Below are positions 16,434-24,127 of a DNA stretch of 35,811 nt, one piece after another. Positions within the stretch are counted from its first letter, which is position 1. Every line of letters begins with the position of its first letter. Source of the DNA: a virus; IMG/VR virus record IMGVR_UViG_3300021963_006639, positions 1 to 35,811 of that record. One strand, given 5' to 3'. Below the pieces are notes generated by a model. That model had not been told where the DNA came from and ran no database searches. It saw only the letters and a list, made by a program, of their open reading frames with translations. A program made the position numbers and the translations under genes.

Positions 16434-17234
16434 ATGGAAAAAATTATAATAACAGGTACTAAAGGTTTTATTGGTTCAAACCTCAAAAAAGAACTTGAAG
16501 GTAAATACGAAATCATTGAGATTAACGAAGATATATTCAAGAATATATCATGGAAAGACGAAGTGTCAAAATATTTTTGGTTAAACATTTCAGGGGTTTT
16601 CCATGTCGGAGCTTGTTCTGACACATTGGAAACAAATGTAAATTATATGATGTTGGTAAACTATGAATTTACTAAACATTTAATGGATTTATGTAAATCA
16701 AAAAAAGTCCCAATGATTTATTCGTCATCCGCAGCAAACTACGGAACTAATAATGAACACCCATCTAATTTATATGGTTGGAGTAAATATGTTGCTGAAG
16801 ATTATGTTACTAATGGTGGAGGTATTGGATTACGATATTTCAATGTATACGGACCAGGAGAACATAATAAAGGAAAAATGGCTTCAGTTGCATTTCAGAT
16901 GAATAAAAAACATAATAACAATGAAGAAATAAAATTATTTCCAAAGAAACCAAAGAGAGATTTTGTTTATGTTAAAGATGTTATTTCGGCAAATATTCAC
17001 GCCTTTGAAAATTATAAAACTTTAAGTGGAAAGTATTATGAGGTTGGTTCAGGAACTGCAAGGATGTTTGAAGATGTTATGAAAATTATGAATATACCTT
17101 ACCAATACCATGATGAAAATTTGATACCAAAAGGATATCAATTTTTTACTTGTAGTGATACAAAAAAATGGATGACAAATTGGAAATCACAATGGTCTTT
17201 AGAAGATGGGTTAAAAGAATATTTTAATTTATGA
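16434..17234 (+). CDS. HldD-like ADP-heptose 6-epimerase / SDR sugar epimerase
   Basis: 266 aa, an extended short-chain dehydrogenase with NAD(P) motif G8-x2-G11-x2-G14 and catalytic Y114-x3-K118 ('YGWSK') plus S98/S99. Several stretches are diagnostic of ADP-L-glycero-D-manno-heptose 6-epimerase (HldD/RfaD): 'FHVGACSDTLETNVNYMM', 'GLRYFNVYGPGEHNKGKMASVAFQM' and 'KRDFVYVKDV'. HldD is about 310 residues, so this is a shortened form. HldD makes the L,D-heptose donor; the BAHT-like heptosyltransferase at 8015 would be its user. It starts two bases after the FkbM-like gene and overlaps the SET gene by four bases. Confidence 0.88.
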   Translation: MEKIIITGTKGFIGSNLKKELEGKYEIIEINEDIFKNISWKDEVSKYFWLNISGVFHVGACSDTLETNVNYMMLVNYEFTKHLMDLCKSKKVPMIYSSSAANYGTNNEHPSNLYGWSKYVAEDYVTNGGGIGLRYFNVYGPGEHNKGKMASVAFQMNKKHNNNEEIKLFPKKPKRDFVYVKDVISANIHAFENYKTLSGKYYEVGSGTARMFEDVMKIMNIPYQYHDENLIPKGYQFFTCSDTKKWMTNWKSQWSLEDGLKEYFNL

Positions 17235-17620
17235 TTTATAATTCAAAAATATACATAGACCAAAGTCCTGTTCATGGATGGGGTGTGTTTGCAAAAGAAT
17301 TGATTAAAGAAGGTGAAATTTTTGAAGAATGTCCTGTAATTACCTTACCGATTAATAAAGGTGAATCATCATCATTATTAATTGATTATAGATTCAATTG
17401 GCCACAAGGTGTTGAATGGGAAGAACAAGTATTTGCATTTGGGTATGGTGGGCTATACAATCACAGTGAAAATGCCAATGCTTATTGGGTTTCAAATGCT
17501 GAAAATAAAACATTCAAATTTATTGCCAATAGAGACATACAACCAAATGAAGAAATATTTGTTTGGTATGGTGATGTAAGTTATTGGAATGACGGAAGAA
17601 ATCACACAAATGTTATTTGA
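17231..17620 (+). CDS. SET-domain protein
   Basis: 129 aa, consisting of little more than a SET domain. Visible: 'HGWGVFAKELIKEGEIFEECPV' (start of the fold, residues 15-36), 'GGLYNHSENANA' with N77-H78, the SAM-contacting NHS motif, and 'NRDIQPNEEIFVWYG' with Y113, the catalytic-type tyrosine. SET proteins methylate lysines of proteins. Compact SET proteins of this kind occur in bacteria and large phages with unknown targets. It overlaps the epimerase gene (ATGA) and is the last gene of the island before the LamG fibre genes, so a virion or host protein target is equally possible. Confidence 0.88.
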   Translation: MIYNSKIYIDQSPVHGWGVFAKELIKEGEIFEECPVITLPINKGESSSLLIDYRFNWPQGVEWEEQVFAFGYGGLYNHSENANAYWVSNAENKTFKFIANRDIQPNEEIFVWYGDVSYWNDGRNHTNVI

Positions 17621-17624
17621 TGGG

Positions 17625-17632
17625 TATTTATC
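17625..17632 (+). promoter_or_regulatory. TATTTATC element before the first LamG fibre gene
   Basis: TATTTATC ends 4 bases before the ATG at 17637 and directly after the SET gene stop. It belongs to the recurring TATTTAT(A/C) set, a candidate phage late promoter. Confidence 0.5.
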
Positions 17633-17636
17633 TTAA

Positions 17637-18650
17637 ATGTCAAACCCAATCAAATATAACACAAGTGCTGAAACACAGGCAATTAAAAAGGGTAATTTTT
17701 ACATTGGAAATAATTCAATTAGTAAAGGTCCAACATCTATAACAGGATTTTATAATGGAATTACACCACCATCAGGAGGATACACAATTTACATTAATAA
17801 AGCAAGTGGCGGACCATCAATATATACTGTATCAAATGATGACCAATTAGTTGGGTTAACAAATTCAATCGCATCGGCATCTTATACTACTGCTCAACAA
17901 TGTTTTGACTATTATGCAGAACAGTCCGATAAATTTTTAACAACACAAGATTACCCAACAACATTTCCATATATTGTATTAGATGGTCTTGTTGTTTACT
18001 TTGATGCAAATATCAATCAAAGTTATCCTGGCTCAGGTGGAGTATGGTACGATATAAGTGGCGTAGGTCCAAAATCAAGTTTAAACATGAACGGCAACAA
18101 TCCAACATTTTCAACTGTGAATAATGTTAAATGTTTTAAAACTGACGATTCACGTGGACAAGGTTTTGGAAGCAATATTAATGGAAAAATGCCTTCAACA
18201 GACGCAACTTTAGAATCTTGGGTATATGCAAATTCAACAAATTTAACTAGTGCTGATAGAGGATGTATAATATTATTAGCTGGTATGTCAATATATCAAA
18301 GTTGGAATTTGGATAATAACAATTTAAGTAATTATTGGTATAATCATTCTCCTGAAGGTTATTTTGAACCAAACATTGCTTTAACAAGACAGGTATGGGT
18401 TAATTTAACTTCGGTATGGGAATACAGTACATCAACATTAAAACAATATATAAATGGTAGCTTAGTTGCTACTCATACAACACAAGGTACCGCATCTACA
18501 GGTAATTATCTACAAATAGGGTATGAAGGGTGTTGTGGTGATAGAAATTTTCCTGGATATATATCGGTAATTCGTATTTATAATAAACCACTAAGTGCTG
18601 CAGATGTTTTACAAAATTATAACGCTCAAAAATCAACATTTGGATTATGA
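17637..18650 (+). CDS. LamG-like (concanavalin-fold) fibre protein 1
   Basis: 337 aa. Residues 1-105 are a phage module seen again in the gene at 18820: 'IKYNTSAET', 'KKGNF', 'SKGPTS(I/S)TGFYNGITPPSGGYTIY', 'GGPSIYTV'. It is probably an attachment or trimerisation module. Residues 115-337 are a LamG/concanavalin-type domain ('GLVVYFDANINQSYPGSGGVWYD', 'LQIGYEGCCGDRNFPGYISVIRIYNKPLSAADVLQNYNAQK'), the carbohydrate-binding jelly-roll common in fibres and Bacteroidota adhesins. Glycan recognition on the host is the likely role. Its stop overlaps the next small gene (ATGA). Confidence 0.83.
   Translation: MSNPIKYNTSAETQAIKKGNFYIGNNSISKGPTSITGFYNGITPPSGGYTIYINKASGGPSIYTVSNDDQLVGLTNSIASASYTTAQQCFDYYAEQSDKFLTTQDYPTTFPYIVLDGLVVYFDANINQSYPGSGGVWYDISGVGPKSSLNMNGNNPTFSTVNNVKCFKTDDSRGQGFGSNINGKMPSTDATLESWVYANSTNLTSADRGCIILLAGMSIYQSWNLDNNNLSNYWYNHSPEGYFEPNIALTRQVWVNLTSVWEYSTSTLKQYINGSLVATHTTQGTASTGNYLQIGYEGCCGDRNFPGYISVIRIYNKPLSAADVLQNYNAQKSTFGL
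17647..17676 (+). repeat. 30-base direct repeat, copy 1
   Basis: Thirty bases near the start of the first LamG gene are identical to 18830-18859 at the same place in the second LamG gene. They encode IKYNTSAET. This is a trace of recent duplication or recombination between the two fibre genes. Confidence 0.85.
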
Positions 18651-18808
18651 AATATAAATTAGATATAATAACAAACAGTGAGGGTATTACGATATATTGG
18701 GTACTTTGTGGTGCATATGCTGTTGCAAAATTTTACACATTACAAGATGCAGAAAATTGGATAATAAATAATCCTGATTGGGATTGTGATAAATGTGATA
18801 ATTGTTAA
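18647..18808 (+). CDS. Small 53-aa protein with C-x2-C-x2-C tail
   Basis: A short gene between the two LamG fibre genes. The ATG at 18647 overlaps the stop of the upstream gene (ATGA), and the frame is open to TAA at 18806. The protein is MKYKLDIITNSEGITIYWVL followed by a central 'TLQDAENWIINNPDWD' helix and the tail CDKCDNC, a possible metal knuckle. I do not know the family. Coupling to the fibre gene suggests an assembly or chaperone-like accessory, or a small virion part. The A/T-rich codons match the neighbours. Confidence 0.6.
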   Translation: MKYKLDIITNSEGITIYWVLCGAYAVAKFYTLQDAENWIINNPDWDCDKCDNC

Positions 18809-18819
18809 TTTACCGTATA

Positions 18820-19827
18820 ATGCCAAACGCAATCAAATATAACACAAGTGCTGAAACACTATCATTGAAAAAAGGAAACTTTTGGATTGGTACTGGTGAT
18901 GTTTCAAAAGGACCAACATCAAGCACAGGTTTTTATAATGGAATAACTCCACCATCAGGAGGGTATACAATTTATCTTAATAAAGCAACAGGTGGACCAT
19001 CAATATATACGGTAACAAGTAACGCTCAACTTATTACATTAACAAATCAAATTGCTGGAGCGTCTTACACAACAGTAAATGAATGTTTTAATTACTTTAA
19101 TGGACAATCAGATAAAATGGTTGTTCAGAGAGATTATGAAGGTATTACAACAAATGGTTTAGTTTTTAATTATGATGCTGGTTTTATACCTTCTTACCCA
19201 CAGAATGGAACAACATGGAATGATACATCAACTAGTAGTAATAATGGAAGTTTAATTAATGGACCTACATGGAGTTTAAATGGTGGTGGTACAATAACTT
19301 TTGATGGTGTTGATGATTATATATCAACAACAAGTTCATCATCTTTACAAATGTCGTCTAATATAACCCTTTGCGTTTGGTTTAGAATACCTCAAAACGG
19401 ATTAACCGAAAGACAGTGTTTAATTGGAAAATTATATTGGGAATATGAATTAGGAATATATCCTAATGGGGGAATACATACCTATACTGCTAGAGGAAAT
19501 GTTTGTGATGGTTCGTATGATGAAGGTATTTTTGTTTATAATCCTTTAGGTGACTGGATTGCAAATACATGGTATTACGTTGCTTGGACTCTTAATGGTG
19601 CAATTGAAATATGTTATTTAAATGGTTCAAATATTGGGACAACAACAAAAGGAACCGCTGGAACTTGTTCAGCTGGTAGTAATCCAGTTAGAATAGGTGT
19701 AAGAAGTGGTCCTGGTGATTTACAATTTAAAGGTGATATACCAATAGCACAAATTTACAATAGAACGTTATCTGCAACTGAAATCACTCAAAACTTTAAT
19801 GCCCAAAAAGGAAGATTTGGATTATAA
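18820..19827 (+). CDS. LamG-like (concanavalin-fold) fibre protein 2
   Basis: 335 aa from the ATG at 18820; an upstream TTG at 18802 lies inside the previous small gene and is less likely. Residues 1-105 repeat the N-terminal module of the 17637 gene almost residue for residue. Residues 115-335 are a LamG/concanavalin domain: 'GLVFNYDAGFIPSYPQNGTTWNDTS', 'GGTITFDGVDDYIST', 'ITLCVWFRIP', 'IAQIYNRTLSATEITQNFNAQKGRFGL', the classic LamG_3 layout. The LamG halves have diverged much more than the N-terminal halves, as expected if the head meets different host glycans while the base docks to the same virion site. Confidence 0.87.
   Translation: MPNAIKYNTSAETLSLKKGNFWIGTGDVSKGPTSSTGFYNGITPPSGGYTIYLNKATGGPSIYTVTSNAQLITLTNQIAGASYTTVNECFNYFNGQSDKMVVQRDYEGITTNGLVFNYDAGFIPSYPQNGTTWNDTSTSSNNGSLINGPTWSLNGGGTITFDGVDDYISTTSSSSLQMSSNITLCVWFRIPQNGLTERQCLIGKLYWEYELGIYPNGGIHTYTARGNVCDGSYDEGIFVYNPLGDWIANTWYYVAWTLNGAIEICYLNGSNIGTTTKGTAGTCSAGSNPVRIGVRSGPGDLQFKGDIPIAQIYNRTLSATEITQNFNAQKGRFGL
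18830..18859 (+). repeat. 30-base direct repeat, copy 2
   Basis: This is the second copy of the block at 17647-17676, identical over 30 bases. Confidence 0.85.
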
Positions 19828-19830
19828 AAC

Positions 19831-19838
19831 TATTTATC
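19831..19838 (+). promoter_or_regulatory. TATTTATC element before the 89-aa gene
   Basis: TATTTATC ends 3 bases before the ATG at 19842, just downstream of the LamG stop. Same recurring set. Confidence 0.5.
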
Positions 19839-19841
19839 ATT

Positions 19842-20111
19842 ATGTCAGACCCATACGTAAATAGAGAATTTATGATATTCAATGTTTCAGAGTTGAATAA
19901 GATTAACTTTAATGAGGTTTTAGAAACTTCAGAAGATACTGTTAGAAAATCAGTTGATTTAACAAAAACATTTGTTAAATGGAACGGTACAACACCACCA
20001 TGTGTTCAAAGTTTAACAACAAGTGAAGGACCTTATACTTACAATGAAATGTTAGATATTTTGGCAACACCTGAGTGGACAGACCCAAATCCACCAATGG
20101 GAATGATTTAA
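19842..20111 (+). CDS. Small hypothetical phage protein, 89 aa
   Basis: I do not recognise this acidic protein. The N-terminal 45 residues look alpha/beta ('EFMIFNVSELNKINFNEVLETSEDTVRKS'), and the end is loop-rich with prolines ('WNGTTPPCVQSL', 'PEWTDPNPPMGMI'). 'VRKSVDLTKTFVKW' suggests a binding strand. It has its own TATTTATC element, follows the LamG fibre gene and faces a minus-strand small gene two bases after its stop. A virion accessory role is a guess from context. Confidence 0.6.
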   Translation: MSDPYVNREFMIFNVSELNKINFNEVLETSEDTVRKSVDLTKTFVKWNGTTPPCVQSLTTSEGPYTYNEMLDILATPEWTDPNPPMGMI

Positions 20112-20113
20112 GA

Positions 20114-20281
20114 TTACTTCTTTTTGTTAATCTGATAAAAGGTTTTCATCAATTTTAAACTGTCTTTATAATTCTTTTCAAGACGGTCCAATTCTTTTTC
20201 ATCAACAACAGATTCCAGTGCTTGATTATAAGCCTCCTCAGATTCCTTGATTAATTTTTCTATTGTTTTAAGTAATTTCAT
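20114..20281 (-). CDS. Small minus-strand coiled-coil protein, 55 aa
   Basis: A short minus-strand gene in the only gap between the LamG cluster and the second glycan block. ATG at 20281-20279, TAA at 20114. The sequence starts MKLLKTIEKLIKESEEAYNQ, continues with 'DEKELDRLEKNYKDSLKLMK' and ends in lysines: one long charged amphipathic helix or coiled coil. TATTTATA read on the minus strand ends four bases before its ATG, the same geometry as for plus-strand genes, which supports its being real. The function is unknown. Confidence 0.65.
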   Translation of the reverse strand: MKLLKTIEKLIKESEEAYNQALESVVDEKELDRLEKNYKDSLKLMKTFYQINKKK

Positions 20282-20285
20282 TAAC

Positions 20286-20293
20286 TATAAATA
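20286..20293 (-). promoter_or_regulatory. TATTTATA element for the minus-strand small gene
   Basis: Read on the minus strand this is TATTTATA, four bases before the ATG at 20281. It is the only minus-strand member of the set and shows that the element points with the gene. On the plus strand the same bases read TATAAATA, the T4 late-promoter consensus, so orientation needs care. Confidence 0.5.
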
Positions 20294-20381
20294 TTTCCAT
20301 ATAAATATAAAAGACAAATATTTCTTTATATTCACTTCATTATACAAAATCTTATATTCATGTATAAACGGAATTATTATA

Positions 20382-21647
20382 ATGAAACCAAAAAAAAACT
20401 CAAAAATTTTTGTACAGATTGCGTCATATCGTGACCCACAATTGGTTCCAACAATTAAGAACATGTTGGAGAATGCTAAAAACCCTAAAAACTTAGTTAT
20501 TGGTGTTGCAAGACAATTCAACCCTGATGATAAATTTGATGATTTATCTGAATATGAAAATGATAATAGATTCAGAATTTTAAATATTCCATATCAAGAA
20601 GCCGAAGGTGTTTGTTGGGCAAGACACTTGGTTCAACAATTATATAAAGATGAGGCATACACACTTCAAATTGATTCACATATGAGGTTTGCACCAAATT
20701 GGGATGAAGAGATGATTAATATGGTTAAACAACTTCAAAAGAAAGGACACAAGAAACCATTATTAACAGGATATGTGTCATCATTTGACCCTGATAACGA
20801 CCCAGCAGGCAGAGTACAAGAGCCTTGGAGAATGGCTTTTGATAGATTTATTCCTGAAGGGGCAGTATTCTTCTTACCTGAAACAATTCCAAATTGGAGA
20901 GAAATGACCGAACCAATACCTGCAAGATTTTACTCAGCACACTATTGTTTCACGTTAGGACAATTCTCAAAAGAAGTCCAACATAACCCACACTATTATT
21001 TTCATGGTGAAGAGATTTCAATTTCAGCAAGAGCGTATACCTGTGGTTACGACTTGTTCCATCCACACAAAGTATTGATTTGGCACGAATATACTCGTAA
21101 GGGTAGAACCAAACAATGGGATGATGATAAAGAATGGGTTAGAAGAAATAACCAAGCTCATTTATTAAACCGAAAATTATTTGGTATGGACGGAGAAGTT
21201 CAAGAAGGACATGACGGACCTTATGGATTTGGAACCGTTAGAACATTAAGAGATTATGAAAAATATGCTGGTCTTATATTTGCAAAAAGGGCGGTACAAC
21301 AATATACTTTAGATAAACATTATCCACCAAATCCACAAGAATTTGAAAGTGAAGAAAAATGGTTGGAAAGTTTTGCTAGTATATTTAAACATTGTATTGA
21401 TGTTGGATTTTCATCAGTACCTGAAAAAGATTATGATTTTTGGGTTGTTGCCTTTCATAACGAACAAGATGAAACAATTTATAGAAAAGATGCCGATAAG
21501 GCTGAAATTACTCGTATGATGAATGACCCTGATGGATACTGTAAAGTATGGAGAGAATTCCAAACTGCTCACAAACCAAAATATTGGGTTGTTTGGCCTC
21601 ACTCAGAATCTAAAGGATGGTGTGAAAGGATAACTGGTAATTTATAA
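20382..21647 (+). CDS. GT60-type GlcNAc-transferase (Skp1 hydroxyproline GlcNAc-transferase family)
   Basis: 421 aa. The sequence follows the GlcNAc family (PF11397; Dictyostelium Gnt1-like) closely: 'IFVQIASYRDPQLVPTIKNML' at the start, 'EGVCWARHLVQQLYKDEAYT', metal motif D98-S-H100 in 'LQIDSHMRFAPNWDEEM', then 'FHGEEISISARAYTCGYDLFHP' and 'WHEYTRKGR'. The characterised eukaryotic member adds GlcNAc to 4-hydroxyproline of Skp1 in the cytoplasm. No signal or membrane segment here. I chose ATG 20382: the frame can be extended to 20247, but that extension overlaps the minus-strand gene and reads as low-complexity Ile/Phe/Tyr. It opens the second glycan block and overlaps the next gene (TAATG). 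Confidence 0.9.
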   Translation: MKPKKNSKIFVQIASYRDPQLVPTIKNMLENAKNPKNLVIGVARQFNPDDKFDDLSEYENDNRFRILNIPYQEAEGVCWARHLVQQLYKDEAYTLQIDSHMRFAPNWDEEMINMVKQLQKKGHKKPLLTGYVSSFDPDNDPAGRVQEPWRMAFDRFIPEGAVFFLPETIPNWREMTEPIPARFYSAHYCFTLGQFSKEVQHNPHYYFHGEEISISARAYTCGYDLFHPHKVLIWHEYTRKGRTKQWDDDKEWVRRNNQAHLLNRKLFGMDGEVQEGHDGPYGFGTVRTLRDYEKYAGLIFAKRAVQQYTLDKHYPPNPQEFESEEKWLESFASIFKHCIDVGFSSVPEKDYDFWVVAFHNEQDETIYRKDADKAEITRMMNDPDGYCKVWREFQTAHKPKYWVVWPHSESKGWCERITGNL

Positions 21648-22591
21648 TGAAAAAAATTGCGTTTCATACAAATCAACTTAGTATTAGAGGTACTGAAGTT
21701 GCTCTATACCAATATGCAAAATATAATGAGGAAATTTTAGGGAATAAAAGTGTTATTTTTACATTCCCTAATAGAGACATGTCCGCATATGACAAGTTCA
21801 AAGAAAGGTTTGAAGTTGTTATTATGGATTGGTGGAATTATGAACAATACTTAATTGATAATAATTTTGATTATTTATACTTAATTAAAATGGGTAATAA
21901 TGATGGTTATTGTTTAAGTAAAATTCCAACTTTAGTTCATTCTGTTTTTAGATTTAATGAACCACATGGACATAGATATTTTTATGTTTCAGATTGGTTA
22001 GCTAAAGACCAGGGATATGACCCTGAAACACATTCACTACCACATATTTGTGAAAAATTACCAAAATCTAAATATAATTTTAGAGAAAAACATGGAATAC
22101 CACAAAATGTAACAGTATTTGGTGGGTACGGAGGGTCAACCGAGTTTAATATAGAATCGGTTAAAAATGCTATACGTGATGTTGTTGCAAAACGTAATGA
22201 CATATATTTTATTTTTATGAATTTCACACCATTTGTTGAACACCCACAAGTTAAATTCTTTCCTGGTAATTATGATTTGGAAGAAAAATCATCATTTGTT
22301 GATGCTTGTGATGCTATGATACATGCTAGAAGTGGTGGTGAAACTTTTGGATTGGCAGTTTCTGAATTTGCTTTATCAAATAAACCTATTATTACGTATG
22401 GACTTTCAGGTGAAAATAATCATTTAGAAATATTAAAAGAACGTGCTATTATATATAAAGGTTACGAAGATGTTTTAGACATTTTTGAGAATTTACCTAA
22501 TTATATAAAATACTCAGACTATGATACACCTTATAAACAATTTAGTCCTGAGATAATAATGGAAAAATTTAATAGAATACTTTTATCGTGA
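21647..22591 (+). CDS. GT4-like GT-B glycosyltransferase
   Basis: 314 aa. N-terminal Rossmann half starts 'KKIAFHTNQLSIRGTEVALYQYAKY', the usual GT4 opening with the donor/acceptor glycine region. The C-terminal half has 'FGGYGGSTEFNI' and the EX7E-type motif in 'ARSGGETFGLAVSEFALSNKPIITYG'. Slightly shorter than typical GT4 enzymes (350-400). No membrane anchor is seen. It shares bases with the GT60 stop and overlaps the next gene's GTG (GTGA), so translation is probably coupled. Substrates are unknown. Confidence 0.85.
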   Translation: MKKIAFHTNQLSIRGTEVALYQYAKYNEEILGNKSVIFTFPNRDMSAYDKFKERFEVVIMDWWNYEQYLIDNNFDYLYLIKMGNNDGYCLSKIPTLVHSVFRFNEPHGHRYFYVSDWLAKDQGYDPETHSLPHICEKLPKSKYNFREKHGIPQNVTVFGGYGGSTEFNIESVKNAIRDVVAKRNDIYFIFMNFTPFVEHPQVKFFPGNYDLEEKSSFVDACDAMIHARSGGETFGLAVSEFALSNKPIITYGLSGENNHLEILKERAIIYKGYEDVLDIFENLPNYIKYSDYDTPYKQFSPEIIMEKFNRILLS

Positions 22592-23331
22592 AAATCCTAT
22601 TTACAATTTTATCAATATCAACAGGAAATGATTTTTATTTAAATGCGTCCAAAAAATTAATTAACGAGTTACTAACAAATAGCAATCACGATATTTTATT
22701 AACAACTAATAATGTTGAATATTTTGATGACGTAAAAAACAACCGTTTTATTATAAGAAACAATGTTCCCGACAGTTCAATTTTTTTATATAGGGGAGGT
22801 GCTGAGTTTAATTACAATATAAAATATTTGGCTTTTAAAGATTTACCTGAAGGATATGATGTTGTTTTTTATATTGATGGTGATATCAAAAATCAATTTT
22901 GGAATCAAGTTTCTGAAGATAGGATACATTCTCTAATGAATACATATGACTGGATTGCGACTAGACTTAATTGTGTGTTAAAAAACGAAGTCATACAATA
23001 TAATAATACTGGTAATTGTTTATTTAGTCATAAAATTAAATCATATGATGTTTTAACTTGGGATACCGATGACGATTTAATGGAATCTTGTTTACCTAGT
23101 GAACACTTTTTAATTTTCAAATATAATAAAGAAAAACTTAAAAAGTTTGCAAATAAATGGGAAGAATTAAACGAAATAATGCAAAACCAAAATGGTGGTA
23201 ATGGTAGTTGGGGTGATGGTTTTGAAATGGGTATATCAGCAAGGTATGCGGGGTATAATAATATGTTTGATTTAAATCATGGTGATTTAGAACACGATTT
23301 TGGGTTTATATTTAATGGAAATAAAGAATAA
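22588..23331 (+). CDS. Putative GT-A-like transferase, GTG start
   Basis: 247 aa. It begins with GTG overlapping the upstream stop (GTGA); no ATG lies near. A Rossmann-like start 'KILFTILSISTGNDFYLNASKKLINELL' and a metal-binding type motif 'VVFYIDGDIKNQFWNQ' (about residues 91-105) resemble GT-A enzymes of the GT6/GT8-like type, and 'SWGDGFEMGISARYAG' is a plausible acceptor-site loop. I cannot assign it to a family with certainty. It stands between the GT4 and FkbM genes, which supports a glycan role. Confidence 0.62.
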   Translation: MKILFTILSISTGNDFYLNASKKLINELLTNSNHDILLTTNNVEYFDDVKNNRFIIRNNVPDSSIFLYRGGAEFNYNIKYLAFKDLPEGYDVVFYIDGDIKNQFWNQVSEDRIHSLMNTYDWIATRLNCVLKNEVIQYNNTGNCLFSHKIKSYDVLTWDTDDDLMESCLPSEHFLIFKYNKEKLKKFANKWEELNEIMQNQNGGNGSWGDGFEMGISARYAGYNNMFDLNHGDLEHDFGFIFNGNKE

Positions 23332-23335
23332 TAAT

Positions 23336-24127
23336 ATGATAACTTTAAAAGTAGAAACAGATAATTTCACAATTAACACATTACCTAATGATTGGAGTGG
23401 TGTTAGTATCCATAGTAGTAAATCATGGGAACCCCACATCACCCAAATATTAAAACGAAATTTTAAATCGGACTCAGTATTTGTTGATATTGGTAGTAAC
23501 TATGGATGGCACTCAATTAAAAGTTCACCATTTTGTAGTATTGTTTATAGTTTTGAACCTCAAAAATATATCTATGAAGTTCAAAAAATGAGTATTGATG
23601 AAAATAACATTTCTAACATTCACCTATATAATTGTGGTATTGGTGATAAAAATGAAAATAAAGAAATGTCACCTATCGATTATAATCATCCAAGTATTCA
23701 CATGGGTGATTTAAGTGTTGGTGTTGGTGGTGAAACTATTGAAGTAAAAACATTAGACTCACTTCAAATACCAAAAGTTGATTTTATTAAAATTGATGTT
23801 CAAGGGTATGAAAAATATGTATTAGAAGGTGCTGTTAATACAATTGAAACTTCTAAACCAACAATTATCATTGAAATGGAAGACCACCAGCTTAGAAGAT
23901 TTAATTACGGTGTGGTTGAATTGTTTGAACAATTAAGAAATCTTGATTATTACATTTATTTTTTAGATTATCATTATCCATCTGACCATCTTTGTGTTCA
24001 TAAAGATAAATTAAATGAATTTATTGATAAAAATTATCAATATATAAAACCATTGACTGAGAGTAACAATTTGAATCGTAATCTTGAAAATGGTGTAACT
24101 GAAAAAATTGTTTATGAAGAAAATTAA
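23336..24127 (+). CDS. FkbM-family SAM methyltransferase (second glycan block)
   Basis: 263 aa from the ATG at 23336, preceded by AATAATAAT and no Shine-Dalgarno sequence. Upstream in-frame starts at 23300 (TTG) and 23315 (ATG) lie inside the previous gene. SAM motif I 'VFVDIGSNYGWHSIK', 'VYSFEPQKYIYEV' with the ribose-binding Glu, and the FkbM signature 'VDFIKIDVQGYEKYVLEGA' are all present, then 'PTIIIEMEDHQLRRF'. This is the most canonical of the FkbM genes here. Probable sugar O-methyltransferase. It overlaps the GT10 gene by 14 bases. Confidence 0.9.
   Translation: MITLKVETDNFTINTLPNDWSGVSIHSSKSWEPHITQILKRNFKSDSVFVDIGSNYGWHSIKSSPFCSIVYSFEPQKYIYEVQKMSIDENNISNIHLYNCGIGDKNENKEMSPIDYNHPSIHMGDLSVGVGGETIEVKTLDSLQIPKVDFIKIDVQGYEKYVLEGAVNTIETSKPTIIIEMEDHQLRRFNYGVVELFEQLRNLDYYIYFLDYHYPSDHLCVHKDKLNEFIDKNYQYIKPLTESNNLNRNLENGVTEKIVYEEN

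Noticed and set aside
20247-20381. N-terminal extension of the GT60 gene
   Set aside because: The added residues are low-complexity Ile/Phe/Tyr/Asn, overlap the minus-strand gene and are not part of the family; the ATG at 20382 precedes the conserved start.
23300-23335. Upstream starts of the FkbM gene
   Set aside because: They lie inside the preceding gene; ATG 23336 follows its stop and gives a normal FkbM N-terminus.
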